A stretch of DNA of 64,000 nucleotides from Geothrix sp. (GTDB lineage: Bacteria; Acidobacteriota; Holophagae; Holophagales; Holophagaceae): contig NZ_CP126625.1 of NCBI RefSeq assembly GCF_030219325.1, forward strand, positions 1,476,857-1,540,856. Reading direction: 5' to 3'. The translations under genes were made by a program, and so were the position numbers. Under the pieces are notes generated by a model. That model was not told the DNA's origin. It did not search any database and saw only the letters and a program-made list of their open reading frames with translations. This document shows, in pieces, positions 26,436 to 34,775 of the stretch (position 1 is its first letter; each line of letters starts with the position of its first letter).

Positions 26436-27752
26436 ATGAAGCACTCCAGGAACCCCCTCAGCGACCCTCCTCCACGCCGGAGAACGCCGGTGTCCAACGC
26501 CTCGGAACGCCCCGCGCCGCCTCCCGACACCGGGGATGGAATCCTCATCGTGGAGGACGACCCCCATTTTTCGGACCTGCTGGCGGGGTTCCTGTCACCC
26601 AAGGCGGGCTTCGGCGAGATCAAGCGGGCCAAGACCCTCGCACAGGCCCTGGAATTCTTGGAGGCAGGGGGGTTCGCCCTGGTCTTCCTGGACCTCCACC
26701 TGAGGGACTCCCGTGGCCTGGATACCCTGATCGCCGTGCAGGCCAAGGCCAGGGACGCGAACGTGCTGGTGATGACCAGCGTGGCGGATGAGGAATTGGG
26801 CCTCCAGGCCATGCGGGAGGGGGCCCATGACTATTTCATGAAGGGCCGGATCCCTCCGGATGGGATGCGGCGCATGGCCCGCTATGCCATCGAGCGGCGC
26901 TCGGCGGGCCTGGCTCTGAAAAAGTCCCAGGCCGCCATGGAGATCCAGCTGCGCCATGCCCAGAAGATGGAGGCCATCGGCCAGCTGGCCGCGGGGATCG
27001 CCCACGAGATCAACACGCCCATCCAGTTCATCGGGGACAACTGCCAGTTCCTGGGACAGGGTTTCACCGAGCTGATCGCCTTCTTCGAAGGTTTCGCGGC
27101 GGGGCGGGTCCCGGCGCCCGAGGACCTGCAGCGGCGGCTGGAGGCTCTGGATCTCGACTACCTCAGCCTCGAGATCCCGAAGGCCATCCAGCAATCCCTC
27201 GACGGCGTCGCCCGGGTCTCCAAGATCGTGTCGGCCATGAAGGACTTCTCGCATCCAGGCAACGCGATCCGCCAGGCCGTGGATCTCAACAAGGCCATCG
27301 AGAGCACCCTCACGGTCTCCAACAACGCCTGGAAATACTGCGCGGTCCTGGAGACCCACTTCGCGACGGACCTTCCCCTGGTGCCCTGCTTCCAGGGGGA
27401 GTTCAACCAAGTGATCCTCAACCTGGTCGTGAACGCCGCCCATGCCATTGAGGAGTCGCGGTCGAAGAGAGGCGAGGCCACCCCGGGACGCATCGTCATC
27501 CGGACGCAGCGGATCGGGGACGAGGTGGTCGTGGAGGTCTCCGACAACGGTGCGGGGATGCCCCCCGATATCCAGGCCCGGATCTTCGATCCCTTCTTCA
27601 CGACGAAGGAGGTCGGCAAAGGCACCGGCCAGGGGCTCTCCATCGCCCGTGCGGTGATGGTCGATCAGCACAAGGGGCGCATCAGCGTCCAATCCAGGCC
27701 CGGCGAGGGGACCACATTCACGCTGGGGCTGCCGCTGCATCCAGTCACCTGA
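26436..27752 (+). CDS. Hybrid sensor histidine kinase, REC-kinase
   Basis: This is a 438-residue protein with a receiver first (about 35-150, phospho-acceptor D86 in LVFLDLHLR) and then a kinase with no PAS domain. The H-box [18 protein letters not shown] (H190), the inserted helix ending [18 protein letters not shown] and the ATPase [11 protein letters not shown] are close to those of the 8267 kinase, so the two are paralogues. The first 30 residues are Pro/Arg-rich and doubtful; GTG at 26493 would remove most of them. With only a receiver for input it must be driven by another kinase, which makes it a likely downstream node of this island. It is separated from its neighbours by an intergenic gap on each side. 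Confidence 0.88.
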   Translation: MKHSRNPLSDPPPRRRTPVSNASERPAPPPDTGDGILIVEDDPHFSDLLAGFLSPKAGFGEIKRAKTLAQALEFLEAGGFALVFLDLHLRDSRGLDTLIAVQAKARDANVLVMTSVADEELGLQAMREGAHDYFMKGRIPPDGMRRMARYAIERRSAGLALKKSQAAMEIQLRHAQKMEAIGQLAAGIAHEINTPIQFIGDNCQFLGQGFTELIAFFEGFAAGRVPAPEDLQRRLEALDLDYLSLEIPKAIQQSLDGVARVSKIVSAMKDFSHPGNAIRQAVDLNKAIESTLTVSNNAWKYCAVLETHFATDLPLVPCFQGEFNQVILNLVVNAAHAIEESRSKRGEATPGRIVIRTQRIGDEVVVEVSDNGAGMPPDIQARIFDPFFTTKEVGKGTGQGLSIARAVMVDQHKGRISVQSRPGEGTTFTLGLPLHPVT

Positions 27753-28106
27753 GAAGCGCCCAGGTGGCGATCTCCACCTTCCGCCAGAACAGCCGCCATC
27801 GGAGTAACCTGATGGGCATGCCCACCCGTGTCCCCACGCAGACCCGAATGCCGGAGCTCAGGCGCCCGGGTCTCGTCTGCTCCTGGACCTGCACGGGGCA
27901 TTGCCCGACCTGCCAGGCTGAGCGGGGAGACCACCGCGTGTCTCATCCGACCCCAGACCCCCGGTCGACCCGTCATCCTGCCCCGGATGCCACTCTTCAC
28001 CCTCCCGTGAACGGCTTCCGATAGGCGGGTTACCTGCTGGCTCAGCAGGGGCCCGAACCTGGCCCAGTGAAGATCAGGCTGTGGCCCGTCCGAAGGGAGC
28101 GCGCCG
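27753..28106. other. Intergenic region upstream of glycogen phosphorylase
   Basis: This 354-base gap has no convincing gene. A perfect 7-bp hairpin, CCTGCTG (28033-28039) with CAGCAGG (28043-28049) and a three-base loop, lies about 60 bases before glgP, without a T-run. It could affect the glgP leader. A possible 86-codon frame at 27764-28024 is Cys-rich in part (SWTCTGHCPTCQ) but lacks a ribosome site and a normal composition. A promoter for glgP is expected here but no clear match is seen. Confidence 0.5.
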
Positions 28107-30566
28107 ATGACTGCCGGACCCCGAAACATCCCCACGCCCCGAGCCGGGGGCATGCATGTGCCTGAGATCATCGATGCCTTCGCCCACCGGATGATGTACT
28201 CGATCGCCAAGGACTCGCACACGGCGTCCGACTTCGATGTCTACCAGGGGCTGGCCTTCGCCGTCCGCGATCGCCTCATGGAGCGCTGGTTCGGCACCCA
28301 GAGTGCCTACTACCGCCAGGACGCCAAGCGGGTCTACTACCTGTCGCTGGAGTTCCTCATGGGGCGGGCGCTCCTCAACAACGTGGTGAACCTCGGTGCC
28401 GGGGATGCCTACAGCCAGGCCATGGGGGAGCTCGGCTTCCGGCTCGAGGACATCACGGAGCAGGAGTGGGACGCGGGGCTGGGCAACGGGGGCCTCGGCC
28501 GCCTGGCCGCCTGCATCCTGGATGCCGCGGCCACGCTTGAGCTGCCCTTCTACGGCTACGGGATCCGCTACGAGTACGGGATCTTCTACCAGAAGATCAT
28601 CGACGGCCAGCAGACGGAGTTCCCGGACGGGTGGCTCCGCTACGGGAATCCCTGGGAGATCCAGCGCCCGGACGCCATCTTTCCGGTGCGTTTCTACGGC
28701 CGGACCCAGGGCCACTTCGACGCCGATGGTCGCTACCGGGTGGAGTGGCTGGATACCCAGGATGTCTGGGCCATGGCCTACGACACGCCCATCGCGGGGT
28801 ACCGCAACGGCACGGTCAACACCCTGCGGCTCTGGTCCGCCAAGTCCAGCCGCGAGTTCGACCTGGCGCGGTTCAATTCGGGTCAGTACGTCCGGGCCGT
28901 GGAGGACAAGACCATCTCCGAGAACATCTCGAAGGTGCTCTATCCCGCGGACGATCAGAGCGCCGGGAAGGAGCTGCGCCTGAAGCAGCAGTACTTCTTC
29001 GTGTCGGCCACCCTTCAGGACGTGGTGCGCCGGTTCAAGAAGCGGCCCAGCTGGCGCTGGGAGGACCTGCCGGACAAGGTGGCCGTCCAGATGAACGACA
29101 CCCATCCGGCGCTGGTGGTCCCGGAGCTGATGCGCGTGCTCCTGGACCAGGAGGGCCTCGAGTGGGACCTGGCCTGGGGCCTCACCCAGCAGGTGTGCGC
29201 CTACACCAACCACACCATCCTGCCGGAGGCCATGGAGGTCTGGCCCATGGAGCTGTGGCGCAACCTGCTGCCCCGCCATGCGGAGATCGTCGAGGAGGTT
29301 GATCGCCGCTTCCGGTTGACGGTGCGGGAGCGCTACCCCTTCGACGATGCCAAGCTCCAGCGCCTGGCCATCGTCGACAATGGCCACAGCGTGCGCATGG
29401 CCAACCTGGCCATCGTGGGCAGCCACTCCGTCAACGGTGTGGCCCAGCTCCACACGGACATCCTGAAGGCCTCCACCTTTGCCGAGATGAACGAGCTCTT
29501 TCCCGGCCGCCTCAACAACAAGACCAACGGCATCACCCCCCGGCGCTGGCTGCTCAAGTGCAACCCCGGCCTGGCCAGCCTGGTGACGGAGGCCATCGGT
29601 GAAGGCTGGACCCGCGACTTGGATGCCCTGCGGGGCCTGGAGCGCTTCGCCGGTGATGCGGCCTTCCAGGAGCGCTGGACCCAGGTCAAGCGGGCCAACA
29701 AGGAGGCACTGGCCACCTGGGCCGGGCAGACCCTGGAATCGGGCCTGGATCCGGCCTTCCTGTTCGATGTCCAGGTGAAGCGGATCCATGAATACAAGCG
29801 GCAGCTGCTGAACCTCCTGCACGTCGCGACGCTCTGGAACCGCCTGCGGGACGGCGGCGACGCCGGGGTGCCCAGGGCGGTCATGATCGGTGGGAAGGCC
29901 GCCCCGGCCTACTGGGTGGCCAAGCAGATCATCCACCTGACGAATGCCATGGCCCAGGCGATCCAGGCCGACCCGGCCACCCGGGGCCGCCTCAGCCTCG
30001 CCTTCCTGCCGAACTACCGGGTGACTCTGGCCGAGCTGATCTTCCCGGCGGCGGAGCTTTCCGAGCAGATCTCCACGGCCGGCACCGAGGCCTCGGGCAC
30101 CGGCAACATGAAAGCGGCCCTCAACGGCGCCCTCACCATCGGCACGCTGGACGGCGCCAACATCGAGATCAAGGAAGAGGTGGGCGAAGCCAACATCTTC
30201 ATCTTCGGGCACACGGCGGAAGGCATCGTCCGGCTGCGGGACTCGGGCCACCGGCCCGGGAACTGGATCCAGGCCAACCCTGAGCTGCGGCGGGCCATCG
30301 ACACCATCTCGACCCTGGACGGGGGGCGCTTCCAGTCCCTGGGCCAGATCCTGCTGGATTCGGACCACTACTTCCACTGCGCGGACTACGCCTCGTACCT
30401 GGAAGGCCAGGAGCAGGTCTCGGCCACCTATGCGGATCCCCGGGAGTGGGCCCGCAGATCCATCCTGAACGTGGCCGGAATGGGGAAGTTCTCCATCGAC
30501 CGCACCGTCCGGGAATACGCCCGGGACATCTGGAAGGCCGCGGCCGTTCCCGTCCCGCTGCCCTAG
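28107..30566 (+). CDS. glgP: Glycogen/starch/alpha-glucan phosphorylase
   Basis: GlgP is a cytoplasmic PLP enzyme that releases glucose-1-phosphate from the ends of glycogen. The 819 residues match the usual length. Visible landmarks are YYLSLEFLMGRALLNNV, GLGNGGLGRLAACI, NDTHPALVVPELMRVL, the phosphate-side VQVKRIHEYKRQLLN and the PLP site EASGTGNMKAALNG with K669. The protein ends at AAAVPVPLP. The next gene, 6-phosphofructokinase, starts 40 bases later on the same strand, so stored glucan release and entry into glycolysis are likely co-expressed. GAAGGGAG stands upstream of the ATG. Confidence 0.96.
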   Translation: MTAGPRNIPTPRAGGMHVPEIIDAFAHRMMYSIAKDSHTASDFDVYQGLAFAVRDRLMERWFGTQSAYYRQDAKRVYYLSLEFLMGRALLNNVVNLGAGDAYSQAMGELGFRLEDITEQEWDAGLGNGGLGRLAACILDAAATLELPFYGYGIRYEYGIFYQKIIDGQQTEFPDGWLRYGNPWEIQRPDAIFPVRFYGRTQGHFDADGRYRVEWLDTQDVWAMAYDTPIAGYRNGTVNTLRLWSAKSSREFDLARFNSGQYVRAVEDKTISENISKVLYPADDQSAGKELRLKQQYFFVSATLQDVVRRFKKRPSWRWEDLPDKVAVQMNDTHPALVVPELMRVLLDQEGLEWDLAWGLTQQVCAYTNHTILPEAMEVWPMELWRNLLPRHAEIVEEVDRRFRLTVRERYPFDDAKLQRLAIVDNGHSVRMANLAIVGSHSVNGVAQLHTDILKASTFAEMNELFPGRLNNKTNGITPRRWLLKCNPGLASLVTEAIGEGWTRDLDALRGLERFAGDAAFQERWTQVKRANKEALATWAGQTLESGLDPAFLFDVQVKRIHEYKRQLLNLLHVATLWNRLRDGGDAGVPRAVMIGGKAAPAYWVAKQIIHLTNAMAQAIQADPATRGRLSLAFLPNYRVTLAELIFPAAELSEQISTAGTEASGTGNMKAALNGALTIGTLDGANIEIKEEVGEANIFIFGHTAEGIVRLRDSGHRPGNWIQANPELRRAIDTISTLDGGRFQSLGQILLDSDHYFHCADYASYLEGQEQVSATYADPREWARRSILNVAGMGKFSIDRTVREYARDIWKAAAVPVPLP

Positions 30567-30606
30567 CCCGATCCACCCCTCAAAACCTCATCCAGGAAGT
30601 GCCGCC

Positions 30607-31716
30607 ATGTCCAATCCCATCCGACGCATCGCCATCTGCACCGGAGGCGGCGACGCCCCTGGCCTCAACGCCGTCATCCGCGCCGTGGTCATCGCCGCCT
30701 CCAACCGCGGCTGGGAGTGCTATGGCATCCGGGAGGGCTTCAACGGCATCCTCTTTCCCGAACGCTTTCCGGAAGGGGGCGTGTTCCGCCTGACGCGGGA
30801 TCGCGTGCGGGGCATCGGCCATCTGGGGGGCACGATCCTCGGCACCACCAACAAGGGCAACCCGCTGCACTTCCCCATGAAGATGCCGGACGGCTCGGTG
30901 AAGGACGTGGACCGGACGGACGAGATCCTGGAGTGCTTCGCGCGCAAGGAATTGGATGCCCTGATCTCCATCGGAGGGGATGGCTCCCTCACCATTGCCC
31001 ATGCCCTCTTCCAGAAGGGGCTGCGGGTGGTGGGTGTCCCGAAGACCATCGACAACGACCTCGACAAGACCTACACCACCTTCGGTTTCGATACGGCCGT
31101 GGGATTCGCCACGGAATGCCTGGACCGCCTGCATAGCACCGCCGAGAGCCACCAGCGGGTGTTCGTGGTGGAGATGATGGGGCGCTACGCGGGCTGGATC
31201 GCCCTGAATTCGGGCATCTCCGGCAGCGCCCACGCCATCCTGATTCCCGAAATCCCCTTCGACCTGGACAAGGTCGCCGCCAAGATCCGGGCGCGCGACC
31301 AGGTGGGGCGCATGTACTCACTGGTGGTGGTGGCCGAGGGCGCCACCCCCGCGCACGGCCACCGCTCGGTGCTGGAGCAGGCCGAGGTCGGACACGCCGA
31401 GCGCCTGGGCGGCATCGGCGAGTGGGTCGCCAAGGAACTGCAGGCCCGCACGGGCAAGGAGTCCAGGGTGGTGGTCCTGGGGCATCTGCTGCGCGGCGGC
31501 CGCCCCACCAGCTTCGACAGACTCGCGGCCCTGCGCTTCGGCACGGCCGCCGTGCGGGCCCTGGAGGAGGGCCAGAACGGCATCATGGTGGCCCTGGCCC
31601 TCGCGGGTGTGAACTACGTGCCGCTCGAGGAGGTCGCGGGCCGCATGAAGGCCGTGCCGCTGGACTGCGACACCCTGCAGACCGGGCGGGACCTGGGGAT
31701 CGCCTTCGGCGATTAG
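30607..31716 (+). CDS. pfkA: 6-phosphofructokinase
   Basis: This is a cytoplasmic enzyme of 369 residues that phosphorylates fructose-6-phosphate. The nucleotide region is TGGGDAPGLNAVIR and SIGGDGSLTIA, and the catalytic loop is VPKTIDNDLDKTYTTFGFDTA. The family marker after GGD is Gly, as in ATP-using enzymes, but the residue before TIDND is Lys, as in pyrophosphate-using ones. This mixed pair is typical of the long 'group III' PFKs, so the donor cannot be fixed by sequence alone; ATP is more likely. The 3' end encodes a small hairpin followed by a T-run. Confidence 0.92.
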   Translation: MSNPIRRIAICTGGGDAPGLNAVIRAVVIAASNRGWECYGIREGFNGILFPERFPEGGVFRLTRDRVRGIGHLGGTILGTTNKGNPLHFPMKMPDGSVKDVDRTDEILECFARKELDALISIGGDGSLTIAHALFQKGLRVVGVPKTIDNDLDKTYTTFGFDTAVGFATECLDRLHSTAESHQRVFVVEMMGRYAGWIALNSGISGSAHAILIPEIPFDLDKVAAKIRARDQVGRMYSLVVVAEGATPAHGHRSVLEQAEVGHAERLGGIGEWVAKELQARTGKESRVVVLGHLLRGGRPTSFDRLAALRFGTAAVRALEEGQNGIMVALALAGVNYVPLEEVAGRMKAVPLDCDTLQTGRDLGIAFGD

Positions 31717-31726
31717 CGGGTTTTTT
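31699..31726 (+). terminator. Weak terminator at the end of pfkA
   Basis: ATCGCC (31699-31704) and GGCGAT (31708-31713) form a 6-bp stem with a TTC loop inside the last pfkA codons. T6 follows at 31721-31726 after a seven-base gap. The gap and short stem make it weaker than the standard form. Confidence 0.4.
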
Positions 31727-32082
31727 CATGTCGAATCAGGACCAGGGGTTCTGCAACCAGTCCGGATCCTTGTGGATGCAGATTTTTTTCCAAGGCGATG
31801 ACGAAAATGAACTCAGTGCCGACAGAGATTTAGCGGTCGATTGATTTGTTTGGGCATCAATTCGTAACATCCTTGTTTCCACGAATTCACCGGGACCTGG
31901 ATACCCTTTTGTGCGTTGCATCACAAGGGTGGGAACCTTCAGGGTTTTTTGATGGACGCCATCCTGAGGCCCGTTTAGCTTGAACTCGACAGTTCCCCCT
32001 AAGGCAGATTGGTCCGTTGGTCAGACCGCCCTTTGCCTGCTCCTCCCCTCGCCCCCCAACCCTCCCTCTAAGGAGAACACCT
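31717..32082 (+). promoter_or_regulatory. Long, AT-richer leader/promoter region of the porin gene
   Basis: This gap of 366 bases has a lower GC content than its surroundings and no convincing gene. A sigma70-like pair, TTGATT (31841-31846) and TAACAT (31865-31870) with an 18-base spacer, is the best promoter match. Downstream, ACCCTTTTGTG and CACAAGGGT around 31903-31931 can form a bulged hairpin, followed at 31945-31950 by a T-run, which resembles an attenuator. AAGGAG lies upstream of the porin ATG. Long leaders are common for abundant porins; a small RNA or a regulator site is possible but not shown. Confidence 0.4.
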
Positions 32083-33381
32083 ATGAAGATCTCCCGCATC
32101 GCCGGCATCGCCGCGCTGCTCACCGCCGGGTTCGCCTCGGCCCAGACCCCCACCATCAAGCTGGATGGCGTCCTCCTCGAGTTCTGGGCCACCCAGATGA
32201 TGGACAACAACCTGCGCATGAATGCCACAGCCGCACCTGGGGCCGGGAATACCTCCAAGTACTACGCGCTCGACTCCCGTTTCCAGGAGAACACTTTCGC
32301 CGTCAAGCGCTCTGAGGTCTACCTGAGCGGCACGGTCACGGACACGATCAGCTGGAACATCATGTTCGACCCGAACAATTCCAACGCCGCCGCCCCTGGT
32401 GCCCCCAACAACGTCCTGCAGGACTTCGTGCTGACCTGGGCCTTCGCCCCCGGCTTCAACGTCAAGGCCGGCCAGTTCAAGATGCCCACCTCCTATGAGG
32501 CCACCCTCGTCGCCGCGCGCGAGATCCTCTTCTTCGAGCGCAACCAGATCAACCGCCGCTTCGCCGATGCCCGCGACCGCGGCCTCTGGTTCAGCTACAC
32601 CTACGGCGATGCGAAGGCCTTCCAGGGCAAGCTGAACCTCGCCATCTCCAACGGCACCACCGATGACGGCGCCGGCGGCAAGAACAACGAGAACACCGTG
32701 GCCGGTTCCGGCAACGCCCAGAAGGACTTCACCCTCCGCTTCGAGAGCACCTTCCTGTCCCAGCACAAGGCTGGTGCCTACTACCGCGAGGGCGTGACGA
32801 ACCTGAAGGACTCCACCATGTCGGCGGCCGCTGTTCCGGCCTCCTGGACCGTCGGAGCCCCTTCCGCCACCCAGATCAAGGACAACAAGGACAAGACCAC
32901 CCTCGAGGGCGTGTACTACGCCTTCAACTGCCCCACCTGGCAGGTGAGCGCTGAGTACGCCACGGGCCTGCTGGGCCGCCGCTACCCCACCCTCTTCACC
33001 GCCGCCGGCACTGCGCCCCTGCGCGAGCACCTGGACCAGAAGTTCACCGGCTACGTGGTGGACGGCGCCCTCAAGTTCGGCAACCACTGGATCACCGGCC
33101 GCTACGACATGCTGAACTACAACTCCGGGGACAACTGGTATACCGCCTTCAACCCCTACAAGAACACGACCGCTGGCGTGGCGACTGGCAACGACTACAG
33201 CCCGAAGTACACCGAAATCACCGTGGGCTACAACTACGTGTTCATCCCCACCAAGCAGTCCGCGGGCAAGATCAAGCTCGACTACGTCATGCGCAGCAAG
33301 AACTTCCTGGCTCCTCGCGCCGGCCAGACCGGCGAGCAGGGCGGCAACAGCCTCGTCGCCTCCCTGATGTGGTCCTACTGA
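32083..33381 (+). CDS. Outer-membrane porin, phosphate-selective porin O/P-like
   Basis: This is a 432-residue exported protein. The first 21 residues are a standard signal peptide (MKISRIAGIAALLTAGFASA, cut before Q). The mature part is rich in alternating hydrophobic and aromatic strands and ends in a strand with C-terminal aromatic (LVASLMWSY), the usual beta-barrel assembly signal. The pattern FAVKRSEVYLSGTVTDTISW and AGQFKMPTSYEATL near residue 150 matches the OprO/OprP-like porin group. The transported solute cannot be read; phosphate is not implied. It is monocistronic, with a long leader and a strong terminator, as expected for a major envelope protein. Confidence 0.85.
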   Translation: MKISRIAGIAALLTAGFASAQTPTIKLDGVLLEFWATQMMDNNLRMNATAAPGAGNTSKYYALDSRFQENTFAVKRSEVYLSGTVTDTISWNIMFDPNNSNAAAPGAPNNVLQDFVLTWAFAPGFNVKAGQFKMPTSYEATLVAAREILFFERNQINRRFADARDRGLWFSYTYGDAKAFQGKLNLAISNGTTDDGAGGKNNENTVAGSGNAQKDFTLRFESTFLSQHKAGAYYREGVTNLKDSTMSAAAVPASWTVGAPSATQIKDNKDKTTLEGVYYAFNCPTWQVSAEYATGLLGRRYPTLFTAAGTAPLREHLDQKFTGYVVDGALKFGNHWITGRYDMLNYNSGDNWYTAFNPYKNTTAGVATGNDYSPKYTEITVGYNYVFIPTKQSAGKIKLDYVMRSKNFLAPRAGQTGEQGGNSLVASLMWSY

Positions 33382-33416
33382 GTCAGTTCTCCTAGCTGAA
33401 TTCCTTCAGCCCTGAA

Positions 33417-33464
33417 AACCACGGAGCCCCTGGGTTGCCACCCATGGGCTCCGTGGTTTTTTTT
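33417..33464 (+). terminator. Strong Rho-independent terminator after the porin gene
   Basis: AACCACGGAGCCC (33417-33429) pairs perfectly with GGGCTCCGTGGTT (33446-33458), with a further inner TGGGT/ACCCA stem. T8 runs through 33457-33464. It separates the porin from the liv operon. Confidence 0.96.
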
Positions 33465-33475
33465 GCCAACGGGTG

Positions 33476-33481
33476 TAGAAT
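33476..33481 (+). promoter_or_regulatory. Candidate -10 element TAGAAT upstream of livK
   Basis: TAGAAT lies 12 bases after the porin terminator and 44 bases before the livK ATG, the only sensible place for the liv operon promoter. It has the same TAGNNT form as other candidates in the window. No good -35 is visible. Confidence 0.4.
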
Positions 33482-33524
33482 TCCCAATACCACCCATCCA
33501 TATCTTCTTTGTTCAGGAGCAGCC

Positions 33525-34670
33525 ATGCGCAAGCACCTCTTGGCCTTTGGCGTCACTTTGGCGCTGTCACCGTGCCTGCTGGCACAGAAGATCGGTGTCA
33601 TCAACTCCATGAGCGGGCCCGAGGCGCCCATCGGCGAGAACATCACCAACGGCATCAAGCTGGCGGAGGAGGATCTCAAGAAGAAGGGCATCAACTTCCA
33701 GCTCGTGTGGGAGGACGACACGGGCAAGCCCCAGATTTCCATGAGCGCCATGGAGAAGCTGGCCACGCGGGACAACGTGGTCGGCGTGGTGGGCCCCTAC
33801 ACGTCGGCCTGTTCCAACGCCGTGGCGAAGCTGGCCGAGAAGTACAAGGTGTCGCTGCTCATCCCGGCTGCCGCCAAGGAGGAGATCACGCGCCAGGGAC
33901 TGAAGTACGTCTTCCGCATGAACGCGCCGGCCGACAAGTACGCCTCCAGCCTCATCGATGCGGCATTGTCACTGGGCAAGCCGAAGTCCATCGCCTTCGT
34001 CTACGAGAACACGGATTTCGGCACGTCCACCTCGAAGACCGCGAAGGACTACGTGGCCTCCAAGGGCATCCAGGTGGTATCGGACGTCTCCTATCCCAAG
34101 GGTTCGGCGGACTACCGGTCCACCCTGGCCCAGATCAAGTCGAAGAATCCGGATCTGGTCTTCATGGTCTCCTACGTGGCCGACGCCATCCTGCTGATGC
34201 GGCAGTCGAAGGAAGTGGGGCTTCAGCCCCAGGCCTTCCTCGGCGCCGGCGCGGGCTTCACGACCGCCGAGTTCGCCAGGGAGAAGGCCATCTCCGAGAG
34301 CGTCATCTCCTGCACCCAGTGGACCGATGACGTGACCTGGCCCGGCGCGAAGGATTTTGGCGCCCGGTACAAGGCCAAGTTCGGCAAGGAGCCCACCTAC
34401 CACGCAGCCTGTGCCTACGCATCGATGATGATCATGGCGGAGACCGCGAAGCACACCGGGGGCGATCGGGCCAAGACCCGCGACGCGCTCAAGGCCGGCA
34501 AGTGGAACGGCGTGATGGGTGAAGTGCAGTTCGCGGACTACGAGGGCTTCACGAACCAGAACAACCACCAGATGCTCGTGCAGCAGATCATCGCCGGGAA
34601 CTACGAGACGATCCTGCCCGCCAAGTTCGCCACGAAGAAGCCGGTCTACCCCTTCCCCAAGTGGAAGTGA
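33525..34670 (+). CDS. livK: Branched-chain amino acid ABC transporter, periplasmic binding protein
   Basis: LivK-type binding proteins capture branched-chain (or related) amino acids in the periplasm. The 381 residues begin with a signal peptide (MRKHLLAFGVTLALSPCLLA). The family domain follows: IGVINSMSGPEAPIGENITNGIKLA, VVGVVGPYTSACSNAVAKLAE and YENTDFGTSTSKTAKDYV. Residues such as TSACS at the first cleft and YENTDFG at the second are where LivK contacts its ligand. The ATG at 33525 is preceded by CAGGAG. It is followed by the permease and ATPase genes in standard order. Confidence 0.93.
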   Translation: MRKHLLAFGVTLALSPCLLAQKIGVINSMSGPEAPIGENITNGIKLAEEDLKKKGINFQLVWEDDTGKPQISMSAMEKLATRDNVVGVVGPYTSACSNAVAKLAEKYKVSLLIPAAAKEEITRQGLKYVFRMNAPADKYASSLIDAALSLGKPKSIAFVYENTDFGTSTSKTAKDYVASKGIQVVSDVSYPKGSADYRSTLAQIKSKNPDLVFMVSYVADAILLMRQSKEVGLQPQAFLGAGAGFTTAEFAREKAISESVISCTQWTDDVTWPGAKDFGARYKAKFGKEPTYHAACAYASMMIMAETAKHTGGDRAKTRDALKAGKWNGVMGEVQFADYEGFTNQNNHQMLVQQIIAGNYETILPAKFATKKPVYPFPKWK

Positions 34671-34680
34671 TGGCGGATCT

Positions 34681-34716
34681 GCCCGGAAAATCCGTGCTGC
34701 GCGCACGTTCCCGGGC
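34681..34716 (+). promoter_or_regulatory. Hairpin between livK and livH
   Basis: GCCCGG (34681-34686) pairs with CCGGGC (34711-34716), and inside it CGTGC (34693-34697) pairs with GCACG (34703-34707). There is no T-run. Such intercistronic stems commonly stabilise the upstream messenger so that binding protein exceeds permease; this function is inferred. Confidence 0.5.
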
Positions 34717-34775
34717 CCCCGCGCAAGCATTCGGCTGAGCTGGACTTTTGTTTCATTCCTGGAGGTCAAGCCCCC

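Noticed and set aside
8267-27752. A chemotaxis (Che) gene cluster
   Set aside because: Small receivers and a methyl-receptor-like sensor bundle are present, but there is no CheA, CheW, CheR or CheB.
27764-28024. An 86-codon frame with Cys-rich SWTCTGHCPTCQ in the gap before glgP
   Set aside because: The cysteine spacing is tempting, but there is no ribosome site, the rest of the frame has a non-coding composition, and a different frame is open across the same bases.
32083-33381. A phosphate-specific porin working with a phosphate transport operon
   Set aside because: The family name is phosphate-selective, but no pst or pho genes are nearby and the residues that would confer selectivity cannot be verified.
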